64,000 nt of DNA, taken from assembly GCF_025840185.1 (NCBI RefSeq), contig NZ_JAMPJU010000015.1:1-64000 (forward strand), read 5' to 3'. This DNA is from Brenneria izbisi (GTDB lineage: Bacteria > Pseudomonadota > Gammaproteobacteria > Enterobacterales > Enterobacteriaceae). The stretch's first letter is position 1. Each line of letters begins with the position of its first letter. Positions 18,306 to 30,000 of the stretch are shown piece after piece. The translations under genes were made by a program, and so were the position numbers. Below the pieces are notes generated by a model. That model saw nothing but the letters and a program-made list of their open reading frames with translations. It was not told the origin of the DNA and did no database searches.

Positions 18306-19088
18306 ATGTCCACTTTGGTATCACTCAATAATATTTCCGTGTCATTTGGCAGCCGGAAAGTGCTGTCGGCTATCTCGCTAAGTTTACAGGCGGGACGAAT
18401 TCTTACGCTTCTTGGGCCGAACGGCGCAGGAAAATCAACGTTGGTGCGCGTCGTTCTGGGGCTGCTGTCCCCGACCTCCGGTTCAGTACGACAAACGCCG
18501 GGGCTGCGCATTGGCTACGTGCCGCAGAGACTGCATCTTGATGCCACGCTGCCGCTAACCGTCAACCGTTTTATGCGCCTGCGTCCCAGCGTGAAACAGT
18601 CGGATATTTTGCCCGCGCTTGAGCGCGTTCAGGCGACTCATCTGCTGGAACAACCGATGCAAAAACTGTCTGGCGGCGAAACACAACGCGTCTTGCTGGC
18701 GCGAGCACTACTGAGTCAACCGCAGCTTTTGGTGTTGGATGAGCCGACGCAAGGGGTGGATGTGAACGGTCAGCTTGCCCTTTATGATTTAATCAATCAG
18801 TTGCGGCGGGAATTCAATTGCGGCGTACTGATGGTTTCACACGATCTCCATCTGGTGATGGCAAAAACCGATGAAGTGCTATGCCTCAATCAACATATCT
18901 GTTGCTCCGGCACCCCGGAAGTGGTTTCTCTGCACCCCGAATTTTTGGCCATGTTCGGTCATCGCGGCGCGGAACAACTGGCGATTTATCGTCATCAGCA
19001 TAATCATCGTCATGATTTACATGGCCGGATTGTACTGAAGAAGAAGAAAGAAGATTGTGCTGAAGAAACAAGGGAGCGCGACCAATGA
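18306..19088 (+). CDS. znuC: Zinc ABC transporter ATP-binding protein ZnuC
   Basis: ATPase of the zinc importer; 260 residues (E. coli 251). Walker [10 protein letters not shown], signature LSGGETQR, Walker [13 protein letters not shown] and the H-loop MVSHDLH are in place. The histidine-rich C-terminus ([15 protein letters not shown]) is typical of ZnuC. The start at 18306 is set by homology ([14 protein letters not shown]); the region before it contains the Zur operator, and no strong ribosome-binding site is visible. The stop overlaps the znuB start by 4 bases (ATGA), indicating translational coupling. Confidence 0.95.
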   Translation: MSTLVSLNNISVSFGSRKVLSAISLSLQAGRILTLLGPNGAGKSTLVRVVLGLLSPTSGSVRQTPGLRIGYVPQRLHLDATLPLTVNRFMRLRPSVKQSDILPALERVQATHLLEQPMQKLSGGETQRVLLARALLSQPQLLVLDEPTQGVDVNGQLALYDLINQLRREFNCGVLMVSHDLHLVMAKTDEVLCLNQHICCSGTPEVVSLHPEFLAMFGHRGAEQLAIYRHQHNHRHDLHGRIVLKKKKEDCAEETRERDQ

Positions 19089-19870
19089 TTGAGCTTCTCC
19101 TTCCCGGTTGGCTGGCAGGCATGTTTCTGTCCGTGGCGGCAGGTCCGCTTGGCTCCTTTGTGGTCTGGCGACGGATGTCCTATTTCGGCGATACCCTGGC
19201 CCATGCCTCGTTGCTAGGGGTGGCTTTCGGTCTGCTGCTGGATATTCATCTTTTTTATGCCGTCATTGCCGTGACGCTGGCATTGGCGTTGGGGCTGGTG
19301 TGGCTGGAGCGGCGTCCGTATCTGGCTATCGATACCTTGCTGGGCATTATGGCGCACAGCGCGCTGTCACTGGGGCTGGTGGTCGTCAGCCTGATGGATA
19401 ATGTACGCGTTGATCTGATGGCTTACCTGTTTGGCGATTTGCTCTCGGTAACCTCGGACGATCTCTGGATTATCGGTGCCGGCGTGACACTGGTGACGGC
19501 GGTGATGATGTGGCAATGGCGCGCCCTGCTCTCCATGACCATCAGTCCTGAACTGGCGCATGTCGATGGCGTGAAACTTCAGCGCGGTAAACTGCTCCTG
19601 ATGCTGGTCACGGCATTGACTATCGGCATCGCCATGAAGTTTGTCGGCGCGTTGATCATTACTTCACTATTGATCATTCCCGCAGCCAGCGCCCGACGTT
19701 TTGCCCGCACGCCGGAACAGATGGCTGGATTTGCGGTAGGATTCGGCATGGTTGCCATTACTGGCGGTCTGGCGTTTTCCGCGCTTTACAACACCCCGGC
19801 GGGACCGTCCGTGGTGTTGTGCGCATCGATGCTGTTCATTGCCAGTTTAATCAAGAAACAACCCGCCTGA
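19085..19870 (+). CDS. znuB: Zinc ABC transporter permease ZnuB
   Basis: Membrane channel of the zinc importer; 261 residues (E. coli also 261) with about eight hydrophobic helices. It begins [13 protein letters not shown] and includes the family segment [15 protein letters not shown] near residue 35. The start overlaps the znuC stop. Its own stop lies inside a hairpin that probably ends the transcript before convergent ruvB. Confidence 0.95.
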   Translation: MIELLLPGWLAGMFLSVAAGPLGSFVVWRRMSYFGDTLAHASLLGVAFGLLLDIHLFYAVIAVTLALALGLVWLERRPYLAIDTLLGIMAHSALSLGLVVVSLMDNVRVDLMAYLFGDLLSVTSDDLWIIGAGVTLVTAVMMWQWRALLSMTISPELAHVDGVKLQRGKLLLMLVTALTIGIAMKFVGALIITSLLIIPAASARRFARTPEQMAGFAVGFGMVAITGGLAFSALYNTPAGPSVVLCASMLFIASLIKKQPA

Positions 19871-19888
19871 TCGCAAGCTAGCGGGTTG
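19859..19888. terminator. Probable terminator of znuCB
   Basis: CAACCCGC and GCGGGTTG form an 8-bp perfect stem with a 14-base loop that includes the znuB stop codon. No T run follows, so it may be weak or factor-assisted. Confidence 0.5.
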
Positions 19889-19927
19889 TGAAACAGGTTA
19901 TTGCCAGGCTGCGCGCCGCGCGAGCAT

Positions 19928-20932
19928 TTATTCCTCGCGCGTCAAACCGAAATGACGATACGCATGTTGCGTCGCCATGCGTCCGCGCGATGTGCGCTGA
20001 ATAAAGCCCTGTTGAATCAAAAATGGCTCCAACACATCTTCAATGGTTTCCCGCTCCTCGCCAATCGCCGCCGCCAGATTATCCAGCCCCACCGGGCCGC
20101 CGGTAAACTTCTCGATGATCGCCAGCAGCAACTTGCGATCCATATAGTCGAACCCCTCGGTATCCACCGCCAGCATATCCAGCGCCCGCGTTGCCACCTC
20201 CGCGGTGATCGCCCCTGCGGATTTGACTTCCGAAAAGTCCCGTACCCGGCGCAGCAACCGGTTGGCGATGCGCGGCGTTCCGCGTGAGCGCCGGGCCACT
20301 TCCAACGCGCCGTCGTAAGTCAGATCCAGCCCCAGACATTGCGCGCTGCGGCTGACAATATGCTGTAAATCGGCGACCTTATAAAACTCCAGACGCTGCA
20401 CAATACCAAAGCGATCGCGTAGCGGCGAGGTCAACGATCCCGCGCGCGTCGTCGCGCCGATAAGCGTAAAGGGCGGTAAATCAAGTTTGATGGAACGCGC
20501 CGCCGGCCCTTCGCCAATCATGATATCCAGTTGATAATCTTCCATCGCTGGATACAGGATCTCTTCCACCACCGGCGACAGGCGATGAATCTCATCAATA
20601 AACAGCACATCGTGGGGTTCAAGGTTGGTCAACAACGCCGCCAGATCCCCGGCCTTCTCTAATATCGGCCCGGAAGTGGTACGCAGATTGACGCCCATTT
20701 CATTGGCGACAATATTCGCCAGCGTCGTTTTACCCAGCCCCGGCGGGCCAAAAATCAGCAGATGATCCAGCGCATCGCCGCGTTTACGCGCCGCCTGGAT
20801 GAAAATCTCCATCTGTTCACAAACCTGCGGTTGTCCCACGTATTCCGACAACAATTTCGGACGGATCGCGCGGTCTATGCTTTCCTCTTCGGGAATCGCT
20901 TCGGCGGATATCAAACGATCAGCTTCAATCAT
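19928..20932 (-). CDS. ruvB: Holliday junction ATP-dependent helicase RuvB
   Basis: Hexameric AAA+ motor that drives branch migration with RuvA; 334 residues (E. coli 336). Walker [10 protein letters not shown], Walker B LFIDEIH, sensor-1 and arginine-finger region [21 protein letters not shown] and the C-terminal winged helix ([14 protein letters not shown]) are intact. It follows ruvA after 7 bases in one transcript, controlled by the LexA box at 21622-21637. Confidence 0.97.
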   Translation of the reverse strand: MIEADRLISAEAIPEEESIDRAIRPKLLSEYVGQPQVCEQMEIFIQAARKRGDALDHLLIFGPPGLGKTTLANIVANEMGVNLRTTSGPILEKAGDLAALLTNLEPHDVLFIDEIHRLSPVVEEILYPAMEDYQLDIMIGEGPAARSIKLDLPPFTLIGATTRAGSLTSPLRDRFGIVQRLEFYKVADLQHIVSRSAQCLGLDLTYDGALEVARRSRGTPRIANRLLRRVRDFSEVKSAGAITAEVATRALDMLAVDTEGFDYMDRKLLLAIIEKFTGGPVGLDNLAAAIGEERETIEDVLEPFLIQQGFIQRTSRGRMATQHAYRHFGLTREE

Positions 20933-20939
20933 GCATACC

Positions 20940-21560
20940 TCACAGCGCCGCGCGCAACGCGTCTCTGATCAGAGTCTCACAATCCGCATCAGGATGAGCA
21001 ACCCTGGCCACCATCCTGCTTGCTTCCTGAGGTTTATAGCCCAGCGCAATCAGTGCGGAAGCGGCTTCTGCCTCAGGATCGCCGGATTCATTGTTTACGG
21101 AGGAGGAAGACGGTTTTACCGGCGCTTCGCTTGTCGAATTGAACAGATCGCCACTGAGTCCTTTAAAACGATCTTTCATTTCGACCACCAGCCGCTCGGC
21201 GGTTTTCTTACCCACGCCCGGTAATTTCACCAGTGCGTTGATCTCTTCCCGTTCAACCGCGCTGACAAACTGGGTGGCGGACATGCCGGAAAGGATTGCC
21301 AGCGCCAGTTTCGGCCCCACGCCGTTCACTTTGATCAGTTCACGGAACAGCGCTCTCTCTTGTTTATCGTTGAAACCGAATAACAGTTGCGCGTCCTCGC
21401 GCACCACAAAGTGGGTAAAAATCACCGCTTCCTGCGCCAAATCAGGGAGTTCGTAAAAGCAAGTCATCGGCATGTGGACTTCATAGCCAACGCCGTTCGC
21501 TTCTATCAGCACCTGCGGCGGCTGTTTTTCCAGAATAATGCCTCGGAGACGACCTATCAC
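20940..21560 (-). CDS. ruvA: Holliday junction-binding protein RuvA
   Basis: Tetrameric protein that holds the four-way junction and loads RuvB; 206 residues (E. coli 203). Domain I starts [15 protein letters not shown]. Paired helix-hairpin-helix motifs follow ([13 protein letters not shown] and [16 protein letters not shown]). After an acidic, serine-rich linker comes the RuvB-binding domain III ([19 protein letters not shown]). The LexA box lies about 60 bases before its start. Confidence 0.96.
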   Translation of the reverse strand: MIGRLRGIILEKQPPQVLIEANGVGYEVHMPMTCFYELPDLAQEAVIFTHFVVREDAQLLFGFNDKQERALFRELIKVNGVGPKLALAILSGMSATQFVSAVEREEINALVKLPGVGKKTAERLVVEMKDRFKGLSGDLFNSTSEAPVKPSSSSVNNESGDPEAEAASALIALGYKPQEASRMVARVAHPDADCETLIRDALRAAL

Positions 21561-21617
21561 GTTGATCTTCCTTTTACGTTTATCAGCAAAGAATAGGGTA
21601 TAGCTTATAGCATAAAT

Positions 21618-21641
21618 AAGGCTGGATAAATATCCAGCCTT
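21618..21641. promoter_or_regulatory. LexA (SOS) box of ruvAB, also a hairpin after ruvC
   Basis: CTGGATAAATATCCAG at 21622-21637 corresponds to the ruvAB SOS box of E. coli (CTGG-N8-CCAG form). With the flanking AAGG / CCTT it is a 24-base near-perfect inverted repeat that starts 6 bases past the ruvC stop, so it may also act as a ruvC terminator hairpin. Confidence 0.8.
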
Positions 21642-21646
21642 GTAAT

Positions 21647-22168
21647 TCAGCGTAACCGGCCCGCCAGCGGATTGATTTTCCCGGTCGCGGCACGAATCAG
21701 GCTATGGTTGAAATGGCAGTGAGTAATGGCGATAGCCAGCGCATCGGCGGCATCGGCCTGCGGACTGGCGGACAGTTTCAGTAACGAACGCACCATATGC
21801 TGCACCTGCTTTTTATCCGCCGCGCCGGTGCCCACTACCGTTTGTTTTACCAGCCGGGCGGCGTATTCCGCCACCGGAATGTCCTGATTGACAGCGGCGA
21901 CAATCGCCGCTCCGCGTGCCTGCCCCAGCTTTAACGCCGAGTCCGGGTTCTTGGCCATGAACACCTGTTCGATTGCCAGACAGTCCGGTCGAAATTGCGT
22001 GATAATTTCACTGACGCCTGCGTAAATCAGTTTAAGTCGTGTCGGCATGTCATCCACCACGGTGCGGATACAACCGCTGCCCAGGTAAGTCAGTTGACGT
22101 CCTTGCTGACGAACGATGCCGTAACCCGTTACGCGCGAACCGGGATCGATGCCCAGAATAATCGTCAT
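21647..22168 (-). CDS. ruvC: Holliday junction resolvase RuvC
   Basis: Endonuclease that cuts Holliday junctions symmetrically; 173 residues, as in E. coli. The acidic catalytic residues are in [14 protein letters not shown] (D7), [11 protein letters not shown] (E66 region) and the C-terminal [14 protein letters not shown]. It follows yebC with 63 bp between and belongs to the aspS-nudB-yebC-ruvC series. The E. coli gene yebB, between ruvC and ruvA, is absent. Confidence 0.96.
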   Translation of the reverse strand: MTIILGIDPGSRVTGYGIVRQQGRQLTYLGSGCIRTVVDDMPTRLKLIYAGVSEIITQFRPDCLAIEQVFMAKNPDSALKLGQARGAAIVAAVNQDIPVAEYAARLVKQTVVGTGAADKKQVQHMVRSLLKLSASPQADAADALAIAITHCHFNHSLIRAATGKINPLAGRLR

Positions 22169-22231
22169 CGCATCGCTCCACCGGTTCGTTTATCAATCAG
22201 GCGTGGTTCCCCCTGCATTATCGGGTTGCCA

Positions 22232-22975
22232 TCACAGCAGTTCCGCCACCTCGTCGGAGATCTCGCCGTTATGGTAAACCTCCTGCACGTCATCGCAATC
22301 TTCCAGCATATCAATAAGACGCATCAGTTTCGGTGCGGTTTCGGCATCCATGTCCGCTTTGGTGGAAGGGATCATGGAAACTTCCGCGGATTCAGCCACC
22401 AGACCAGCCGCGTCCAATGCGTCTTTCACTTCCCCGAAGGTTTCCCACGGGGTGAAAACGTCAATCGCGCCGTCATCATACGTCACCACGTCATCAGCGC
22501 CCGCTTCCAGCGCCGCATCCATGACCGTATCCTCATCCAGACCCGGTGCATAAGCGATTACGCCTTTCTTACTGAACAGGTAGGCGACCGAGCCGTCGGT
22601 TCCCAGATTACCGCCGCATTTGGTAAACGCATGGCGAACCTCGGAAACGGTACGATTACGGTTGTCGCTCAGACACTCCACCATCACCGCCGTACCGCCG
22701 GGACCGTAACCTTCATAAATGATGGTTTCCATGTTGTTGTCTTCGTCGCCCCCCACGCCGCGGGCAATGGCGCGGTTTAGGGTATCGCGCGTCATGTTGT
22801 TGGACAGTGCTTTATCGATCGCAGCGCGCAGACGCGGGTTCGATCCCGGATCGCCGCCGCCCAACCGGGCGGCGGTGACCAGTTCGCGGATAATTTTGGT
22901 GAATATCTTGCCGCGTTTGGCGTCTTGCGCTGCTTTACGATGTTTTGTATTAGCCCACTTACTATGACCTGCCAT
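22232..22975 (-). CDS. yebC: YebC/PmpR-family protein (TACO1 type)
   Basis: Cytoplasmic protein of 247 residues with the family start [20 protein letters not shown] and the acidic C-terminal half ([13 protein letters not shown]). Members have been described as DNA-binding regulators and, more recently, as translation factors that help ribosomes through proline stretches; the bacterial role is not settled. It lies 23 bases after nudB in the aspS-nudB-yebC-ruvC order conserved in enterobacteria. Confidence 0.95.
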   Translation of the reverse strand: MAGHSKWANTKHRKAAQDAKRGKIFTKIIRELVTAARLGGGDPGSNPRLRAAIDKALSNNMTRDTLNRAIARGVGGDEDNNMETIIYEGYGPGGTAVMVECLSDNRNRTVSEVRHAFTKCGGNLGTDGSVAYLFSKKGVIAYAPGLDEDTVMDAALEAGADDVVTYDDGAIDVFTPWETFGEVKDALDAAGLVAESAEVSMIPSTKADMDAETAPKLMRLIDMLEDCDDVQEVYHNGEISDEVAELL

Positions 22976-22998
22976 AAAAATCTCCGAAAAAAGCCTGT

Positions 22999-23442
22999 TC
23001 AGGCCGGATAAATAACAAATTCCTCAATCGCCTGCCGGTTACTCCATGACTTGGTCAACTGCGCCGCACGGGGCGCTCCCAGCCACTGGTAGGCGAGGTG
23101 TTCGGTAATAACCACCTTTCGCTCTGTGGGCAACGCCAGACAGAACCAATGCTCCGTATTGCGCGTCACCCCTGGCGCATAGCGATGTCTCAAATGAGCA
23201 AATAGCTCAAACTCGATACAGCGCTGACAGTCAAAGAGTGATAACGCCTCAGCGGATATATCAATATTAACTTCCTCTTTAACTTCACGCTGTGCGGCGA
23301 ACAACGCGCTTTCCCCTTCCTCTATACTGCCAGTCACCGACTGCCAGAAAGCAGGATCATCACGCCGTTGCAACATCAACACCCGCCCGGTGTCACGGGC
23401 ATAAATTACCACCAGAACCGAAACGGGTCGCTTGTATGCCAT
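22999..23442 (-). CDS. nudB: Dihydroneopterin triphosphate diphosphatase NudB
   Basis: Nudix hydrolase that removes pyrophosphate from dihydroneopterin triphosphate in folate synthesis; 147 residues. The Nudix box is complete (GSIEEGESA through REVKEEV, about residues 38-60). It starts [14 protein letters not shown] and is separated from the aspS stop by a single base, so the two are almost certainly cotranscribed and coupled. Confidence 0.94.
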   Translation of the reverse strand: MAYKRPVSVLVVIYARDTGRVLMLQRRDDPAFWQSVTGSIEEGESALFAAQREVKEEVNIDISAEALSLFDCQRCIEFELFAHLRHRYAPGVTRNTEHWFCLALPTERKVVITEHLAYQWLGAPRAAQLTKSWSNRQAIEEFVIYPA

Positions 23443-23443
23443 A

Positions 23444-25240
23444 TCACGCGTTCTCTGAATGACTATCCTGAGCGATTTTCCCTTTGCCTACCACCGCGAT
23501 GGACAACTCGTCCAACGCCGCTGGATTGGCGAAACTCGGCGCTTCCGTCATCAGACAGGCCGCCGCCGTGGTTTTCGGGAAGGCAATGACATCACGAATG
23601 TTATCCGTACCGGTCAACAGCATCACCAAACGGTCCAGACCAAATGCCAGACCCGCGTGCGGCGGCGTGCCGAACTTCAACGCATCCAGCAAGAAGCCGA
23701 ACTTCTCTCGTTGCTCATGTTCATTGATACCCAGGATACCGAATACCGTTTGCTGCATTTCGCCGTTATGGATACGCACGGATCCCCCGCCCACTTCATA
23801 ACCGTTGATAACCATATCGTAAGCATTGGCGATGGCCGAAACCGGGCTGGCGGCCAGTTCGGAAGGCGACATATCGCGCGGCGCGGTAAACGGATGATGC
23901 ATCGCCGCCAGACCGCCCTCTTCATCTTCTTCAAACATCGGGAAGTCGATAACCCACAGCGGTCGCCAACTTCCGTCTGCGGTCAGATTCAGATCGCGGC
24001 CCAGCTTAAGACGCAACGCGCCCAGCGCATCGGTCACCACTTTGGCGCTATCCGCGCCAAAGAACAGCATATCGCCGTCAGCGGCGGCGGTGCGTTCCAG
24101 CACAGCGGTCAGCACATCTTCACTGAGGAACTTGGCGACCGGACTCTGTACGCCTTCCAGACCTTTGGCGCGATCGTTGACCTTGATGTAGGCCAGCCCT
24201 TTGGCGCCATAGATTTCAACAAATTTTCCATACTCGTCAATTTGCTTACGGCTCAGTTGGGCGCCGCCCGGTACGCGGATAACGGCGACCCGCCCTTTGG
24301 CATCATTGGCCGGGCCAGCGAATACTTTAAATTCAACATGTTTGACCAGATCAGCCACATCCACCAGTTCCAGCGGGTTACGCAGATCCGGTTTGTCAGA
24401 ACCAAAGCGACGCATCGCTTCCGCGAAGGTCATCACCGGGAAATCGCCCAGATCCACGCCCTTCACGTCCAACCACAACGCACGCACCAGTTTCTCCATC
24501 ACTTCACGCACTTGCGGCGCGGTCATGAATGAGGTTTCCACATCGATCTGGGTGAACTCAGGTTGGCGGTCGGCGCGTAAATCCTCATCACGGAAACATT
24601 TAACGATTTGATAGTAGCGATCAAAACCGGACATCATCAGCAACTGCTTGAACAACTGCGGCGACTGCGGCAGCGCATAGAATTTGCCTTTGTGAACACG
24701 GCTCGGCACCAGATAATCGCGAGCGCCTTCCGGCGTGGCTTTGGTCAGCATCGGGGTTTCGATATCCAGAAAACCATGATCGTCCATAAAACGACGAACA
24801 AAGCTGGTAATACGCGCACGGGCTTTCAGGCGCTGCGCCATTTCAGGTCGGCGTAAATCCAGATAACGATATTTGAGACGCGCTTCTTCGGTGTTGGTCT
24901 GGTTGGAATCCAGCGGCAACGGTTCTGCGCGGTTAATGATGGTCAGATCGCTGGCGAAAATTTCAATCTCACCCGTCGCCATCTCTTTGTTGATCTGACT
25001 ATCAGGGCGAGCACGCACCACACCGGTAAGTTGAATGCAGAATTCGTTGCGTAATTCGGATGCCAATTTAAATGCGTCCTGACGGTCAGGATCAAAGAAC
25101 ACCTGAACCACCCCTTCACGATCGCGCATATCAATAAAAATCAAGCCGCCCAGATCGCGGCGGCGGTTAACCCAACCACACAATGTCACTTCCTGGCCAA
25201 CATGGGACGAATTCAACTGCCCGCAATATTTAGTACGCAT
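23444..25240 (-). CDS. aspS: Aspartyl-tRNA synthetase
   Basis: Class II synthetase of 598 residues, bacterial type (E. coli 590). In order it has the anticodon-binding OB domain ([18 protein letters not shown] near residue 20), motif 2 with [14 protein letters not shown], the bacterial GAD insertion, and motif 3 ([12 protein letters not shown]). It charges tRNA-Asp in the cytoplasm and heads the aspS-nudB-yebC-ruvC series. Upstream, the expected yecD-yecE continuation is interrupted by a 12-kb accessory block. Confidence 0.97.
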   Translation of the reverse strand: MRTKYCGQLNSSHVGQEVTLCGWVNRRRDLGGLIFIDMRDREGVVQVFFDPDRQDAFKLASELRNEFCIQLTGVVRARPDSQINKEMATGEIEIFASDLTIINRAEPLPLDSNQTNTEEARLKYRYLDLRRPEMAQRLKARARITSFVRRFMDDHGFLDIETPMLTKATPEGARDYLVPSRVHKGKFYALPQSPQLFKQLLMMSGFDRYYQIVKCFRDEDLRADRQPEFTQIDVETSFMTAPQVREVMEKLVRALWLDVKGVDLGDFPVMTFAEAMRRFGSDKPDLRNPLELVDVADLVKHVEFKVFAGPANDAKGRVAVIRVPGGAQLSRKQIDEYGKFVEIYGAKGLAYIKVNDRAKGLEGVQSPVAKFLSEDVLTAVLERTAAADGDMLFFGADSAKVVTDALGALRLKLGRDLNLTADGSWRPLWVIDFPMFEEDEEGGLAAMHHPFTAPRDMSPSELAASPVSAIANAYDMVINGYEVGGGSVRIHNGEMQQTVFGILGINEHEQREKFGFLLDALKFGTPPHAGLAFGLDRLVMLLTGTDNIRDVIAFPKTTAAACLMTEAPSFANPAALDELSIAVVGKGKIAQDSHSENA

Positions 25241-25734
25241 TACGATGTCCTTTTACTCAGCCGCACAACCCACCTATTTTCGCTGTACGCGACAACCGAA
25301 AAGAGCGTGATATTGTTGCTGAACGGCATGGTTTTTCTGGATTAGAGTCCGGTGAAAAAAGGCGAGCATTATAAAGGAAATTCGCCCGCACGATAAGTGT
25401 CAAGGTAGCGCTCCGCGCCTTGCCTGCCCACTCTTTTCGATAAATTTCAGCATCGGTTAATAAAACGTTCAAAAATGTAAGACTAATTGTTACAGGAAAA
25501 TGTCGGCGAGTACCACGCGCTGTAGATGACAGGTGATGGACGATAGCCTGTGACGCCAGGAATGAAATGAAGCGACAGGAAACCGCTAACGGGGTCGCGC
25601 AATCACTCATCGAACAGAATCTGCTAGAATTAGGATTTACGAATTTTCCCTGCACGATTACACAATGAAGCCAACGCGTCATCGCCGAGATTCACAGGAG
25701 TGGCTAATGTGAATATTATACACGGAGCCTGATT
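25241..25734. other. Spacer between aspS and the EAL-HDOD gene, with one possible micro-ORF
   Basis: No established gene. This spacer must hold the aspS promoter and that of the gene at 25735. On the forward strand an ATG at 25567, with AGGA seven bases upstream, opens a 33-codon frame (MKRQETANGVAQSLIEQNLL... to TGA at 25666) of plausible protein composition. I do not recognise it and rate it as a weak candidate. A long reverse-strand frame (25257-25682) has no family features and is probably random. Confidence 0.3.
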
Positions 25735-26952
25735 ATGTATTCCTTTGTTGCCCGCCAACCCATTTTAAACCAGCGTCTGCAAACCGTTGCCTATGAGCTT
25801 TTTTTTCGCATTGATGTCACCAATAAATTCCCGGATGTCAGTGCTGAATTCGCCACGGCCCAACTGATATCCGATCAGTTTTTAACAAGTCCGTTGACAA
25901 AATTGGTTGGCGAAAAACTTTGCTACGTCAATTTTCCCTATGAAATGTTGATAACCGGTCAGGCAGAAATATTACCCCCTGATAAGGTGGTTATTGAGAT
26001 CCTGGAAAGCGCCGTACCCGATAATGAATTACTCCTGGAAATAAAAAAAATGAAAAGGAAAGGATTCATATTCGCCCTTGATGACTTCACGATGAGTTCC
26101 GAATGGAACAGATTTCTGCCTTTTGTTGACATCATCAAATTTGATTTAAACCAATCGACATTCGATGAAATTGAAAGCTTCATCAATAAAACCAAACACC
26201 ATAACCTGACCTACCTTGCTGAAAAAGTAGAAAAACATGAGCAATACCTGCAAAGCAAAAAGATAGGTATTTCATTGTTTCAAGGTTATTTTTTCAGCGT
26301 GCCGGAAGTGATGAAATCTAAAAGATTGATTAACAACTCAAATAGCACCATCAATCTGTTGAAAGAAATCAATCAGCCTGAACTGAACTATGCCAGAATT
26401 GAAGAGTTAATCTGTGCAGATTTATCGTTGTATTATAAATTGATGCGCTATGTCACAAACATTAAATACAATACTCGTTTCGGCATCACCGCCTCTGCCA
26501 TGCCTTTTCGCGCCATTGCGATATTACTCGGGCAAAAAGAGCTTAAACGCTTTGTTTCTCTAGTGAGTATAACGAACTGCAATGCGAAAAAACCCAGCGA
26601 ACTTTATCGCACCAGTTTAATCCGGGCCAGATTACTGGAATTATTACACCTCAAACTTGAAGATGAAGGTGATGCGACCGAAGCTTTCCTGTGCGGTTTA
26701 TTATCACTGCTTGATGCGGTGCTTGATTATCCTATGCCTTTATTACTCTCTGAGATAACGTTATCCGATAAGATCAATCAAGCATTGTTGCATAATATCG
26801 GTGAGTTTGCCGTCTATCTGACCGTGGCTTATGAATACGAACAACAGGAATGGGACCACCTGAGTGATTATCTGGATTGCCTGGAAATCAATGAAACCGA
26901 TTTTTTCCATATGATAATGAAGGCGACGCAGTGGGCAGATGAAATTCTATAA
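25735..26952 (+). CDS. EAL-HDOD two-domain signalling protein (YuxH/CdgJ type)
   Basis: A 405-residue protein of the COG3434 group. Residues 1-200 form an EAL domain. The name-giving triad is changed to ELF (Y20 ELF), but the other metal and substrate residues look conserved: N66 (YVNFP), E88 (VIEIL), D116-D117 (ALDDF), K135 (IKFDL), E163 (LAEKVE) and Q183 (FQGYFF). Residues 200-400 form an HDOD (modified HD-GYP) domain without the HD metal site. Relatives act on motility and cyclic-di-GMP output, and many do not hydrolyse the nucleotide. It lies between aspS and the glucan synthase, convergent with the latter. Confidence 0.85.
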   Translation: MYSFVARQPILNQRLQTVAYELFFRIDVTNKFPDVSAEFATAQLISDQFLTSPLTKLVGEKLCYVNFPYEMLITGQAEILPPDKVVIEILESAVPDNELLLEIKKMKRKGFIFALDDFTMSSEWNRFLPFVDIIKFDLNQSTFDEIESFINKTKHHNLTYLAEKVEKHEQYLQSKKIGISLFQGYFFSVPEVMKSKRLINNSNSTINLLKEINQPELNYARIEELICADLSLYYKLMRYVTNIKYNTRFGITASAMPFRAIAILLGQKELKRFVSLVSITNCNAKKPSELYRTSLIRARLLELLHLKLEDEGDATEAFLCGLLSLLDAVLDYPMPLLLSEITLSDKINQALLHNIGEFAVYLTVAYEYEQQEWDHLSDYLDCLEINETDFFHMIMKATQWADEIL

Positions 26953-26963
26953 TATTTTGAGTC

Positions 26964-27006
26964 TATGTTGAGTGCTCGTGCATACGCTCACCGCTCACTC
27001 AACATA
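26964..27006. terminator. Inverted repeat between convergent genes, probable terminator
   Basis: TATGTTGAGTG and CACTCAACATA pair perfectly over 11 bp around a 21-base loop, between the ends of the EAL-HDOD gene and the glucan synthase gene. There is no T run, so termination is inferred from position and stem strength only. Confidence 0.5.
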
Positions 27007-27029
27007 AAACTTAATCATCATCCCGTTGT

Positions 27030-30000
27030 TTACAACCTGAGTTGAAGATGATGATTTCCTTTCATTAGTTCGATCTTTATCTGTTTTTGTTGACCATTAA
27101 GCGGCACCTCTACCTCATCCAGCGTTACCTGAGACATCCCCTGACAACGCTGATGATCATTTGTCACGCTGATAAGATAGCGACAATCCCCCAGGGTTAC
27201 CTGCGCCTCAAAACCGGGCCAGTCATCCGGGATACAGGGGCTGAGCACCAGCAAGCTGCCTTCACGACGGATCCCCAGGATCCCTTCAACGCCAGCGCGG
27301 TACATCCACCCAGCCGAACCGGTATACCAGGTCCAGCCGCCGCGTCCGCTATGCGGCGCGACGGAATATACATCCGCGGCAATGACATAAGGTTCAACGC
27401 GGTAGCGGGCCACCTGCTCCGCGGTCGAGCCATGATTAATCGGGTTGAGCAAGGCAAACAGTTCAGCCGCCTTATTCCCGTCGCCCAATTGGGTAAAAGC
27501 GAGCACCGACCACATCGCCGCATGGGTATATTGACCGCCATTCTCACGTAATCCCGGCGGATAGCCTTTAATATAACCGGGATCATGAGCAGTGCGATCA
27601 AAGGGCGGCGTAAACAACAGCGCCAACCCGTCTTCCCAACGAAGAAGATATTTTTCCAGCGATGCCATGGCTGTCGCTGCCCGTTCGCTATCCGCTGCCC
27701 CGGAAAGCACCGCCCATGATTGTGCGATGGAATCAATGACACATTCATCATTACTGCTGCTGCCCAGCCAGGTGCCGTCATCAAACGTCGCCCGGCGATA
27801 CCAGGCGCCATCCCAGGCTGACGCTTCAATAGCCGCCCTGACGGATTCAGCATGCTGTCGCCAGCGCGCCGCGCGCTCGGCATCATACCGGTCGGCCAAT
27901 GGCGCAAAACAGGCAATGGTATGAATCAGCAACCAGCCGAGCCAGACGCTCTCGCCTTTTCCCCCCTCGCCGACACGATTCATACCGTCGTTCCAGTCCC
28001 CTGCGCCGATAAGGGGTAAACCATGCTCCCCCGTCAATTGCAGGCATTGATCCAGACCGCGAGCGCAATGTTCAAATAGTGTGGCGGTTTGGGCGGATTG
28101 CATCGGTTGGAAGAACGCATCATGTTCCCCCACGGCGACCGGCGGGCCTTCCAGAAAGCCGACCTGTTCGCTAAGCACGTCATAATCCTGACTCACCTGC
28201 ACATAGGTGGCGGTCGCGAACGCCAGCCACACCCGATCGTCAGAGATGTGTGTTCTCACCCCGGCGCCAGAATGCGGCAGCCACCAATGCTGCACATCTC
28301 CCTCGGCGAATTGTCGGCCCGCGGCGCGTAACAAGTGTCGCCGCGTCGCCTGAGGTTGTGAAAAGGTTAATGCCATGCCGTCCTGAAGCTGGTCGCGAAA
28401 GCCATAAGCGCCGCTTGCCTGATAAAATCCGCAACGGGCCTGAATACGACAAGACAGGGTTTGATACAACAGCCACCCATTCAGCATGATATCCATGGCG
28501 CTATCGGGCGTTTTCACCCTGATCGCCCCCGTCACTGTTTCCCAGTGAGCTTCAACATCGCACAGAACCTGATCCAGATCGCACTGCCGATATTTCCCAA
28601 TCAGATCGCCGACCTGTTCAACCGATTCTTCCTGCCCGATAAACCAGACGATCTCGACTTGCTCTCCCGGCGCGATGCTGACCGTGGTCTGTAGCGCGCC
28701 ACAGGGATCCCCTCCCGCCGCAGTATTCCCGCTTAACCGGCGATGTTTCACCAACGCCGCCGGCGCCCTCATGTGTCCGTTTCGCCCCAGAAACTCCGTT
28801 CTGTCTGCGGTGAACGATGACTGCGCGCCCGACAAATCAGCGAAACCGATCCGTCCGGGGAAACTGCCTGACCACGGATTTCGCACCAGCATGGCCCCGG
28901 TTTGCGCATCCACATGACTTAACAGATAAGGCGCGCTGGCGCTACGCGAAGCGCCCAACACCCATTCCGCATAAGCCGTGATCGTCAGTTGCCGGGCCTG
29001 CGTTGAGGTATTGCGCAACCGCAGGCGAGAGATTTTTATCGGGTCCATCAGCGGGACGTATTGCAGTAATTCTGACTCAATATTATTGGCATGGTGAGTA
29101 AAACGGCTGTAACCAAAACCATGACGGGCAACATAACATCCACCGTCATTAATCGGCCATGCTGTCGGCGTCCATAACACGCCGCTCATATCATCATGGA
29201 TATAAAGCGCCTCGCCGCCGGGATCAATCACCGCATCGTTTCCCCAAGGCGTCAGTTGGTTTTCACGGCTATTTTCCGCCCAGGTGTAACCGCTTCCTTG
29301 CGCGGAAACCTGAAATCCAAATGTTGGATTGGCGATAACATTAATCCACGGCGCTGGCGTGGTATGTTGCGCATCCAGTACGGTGACATATTCCCGCCCT
29401 TGCCGATCAAATCCGCCAATACCGTTAAAGAACGCCAGTTCCTCTGGGCGTGGCGTCTGGCCAGGCAGCCCCTTTGATGGCGCGGCGTTTTCCGGTTGGC
29501 TCGCGCGCGGCGCAGGCGGAACCAATTCCAACTGATAGGAAATGGGCCCCCGGCGGGCAATCAGCGATACCCGCGCGATTGACAGCAACAACGCCCTTGA
29601 TTCCGTCGACATTAAATCAGCGCGCAGCGCAAATACCTCGCCGCGCGTTGATGCGCCGCCCAGACGCGGCCTTGATTGACTGCTGCGGATGGCGGTTTCA
29701 ATGGCTATCTGCAAATCCTGAATATAAGACGATGAACGCTCGTTGATGATAACCAAATCCACATTCAGTAACTTCATGCGCCAGTATTCGTGAGCTCTCA
29801 GTAACTGATGCACCTGCGCCATATCGTCAATATCATCAATGCGCAGCAATACAATCGGCAGATCGCCGGAAATCGACATTGACCACAAACCGGACTGCTT
29901 GCCCGCGCCATCCACGATGGACGCCGACGGCGCGCGAAAACGCGGGTCGGTATAGATAATAGGTGCCGCCAAACGCTGAAAATCCGCGGCTTCTTCCGAT

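Noticed and set aside
25257-25682. 141-residue reverse-strand ORF upstream of aspS
   Set aside because: Composition is unlike the neighbouring proteins, no ribosome-binding site is seen, and it would cover the expected aspS promoter.
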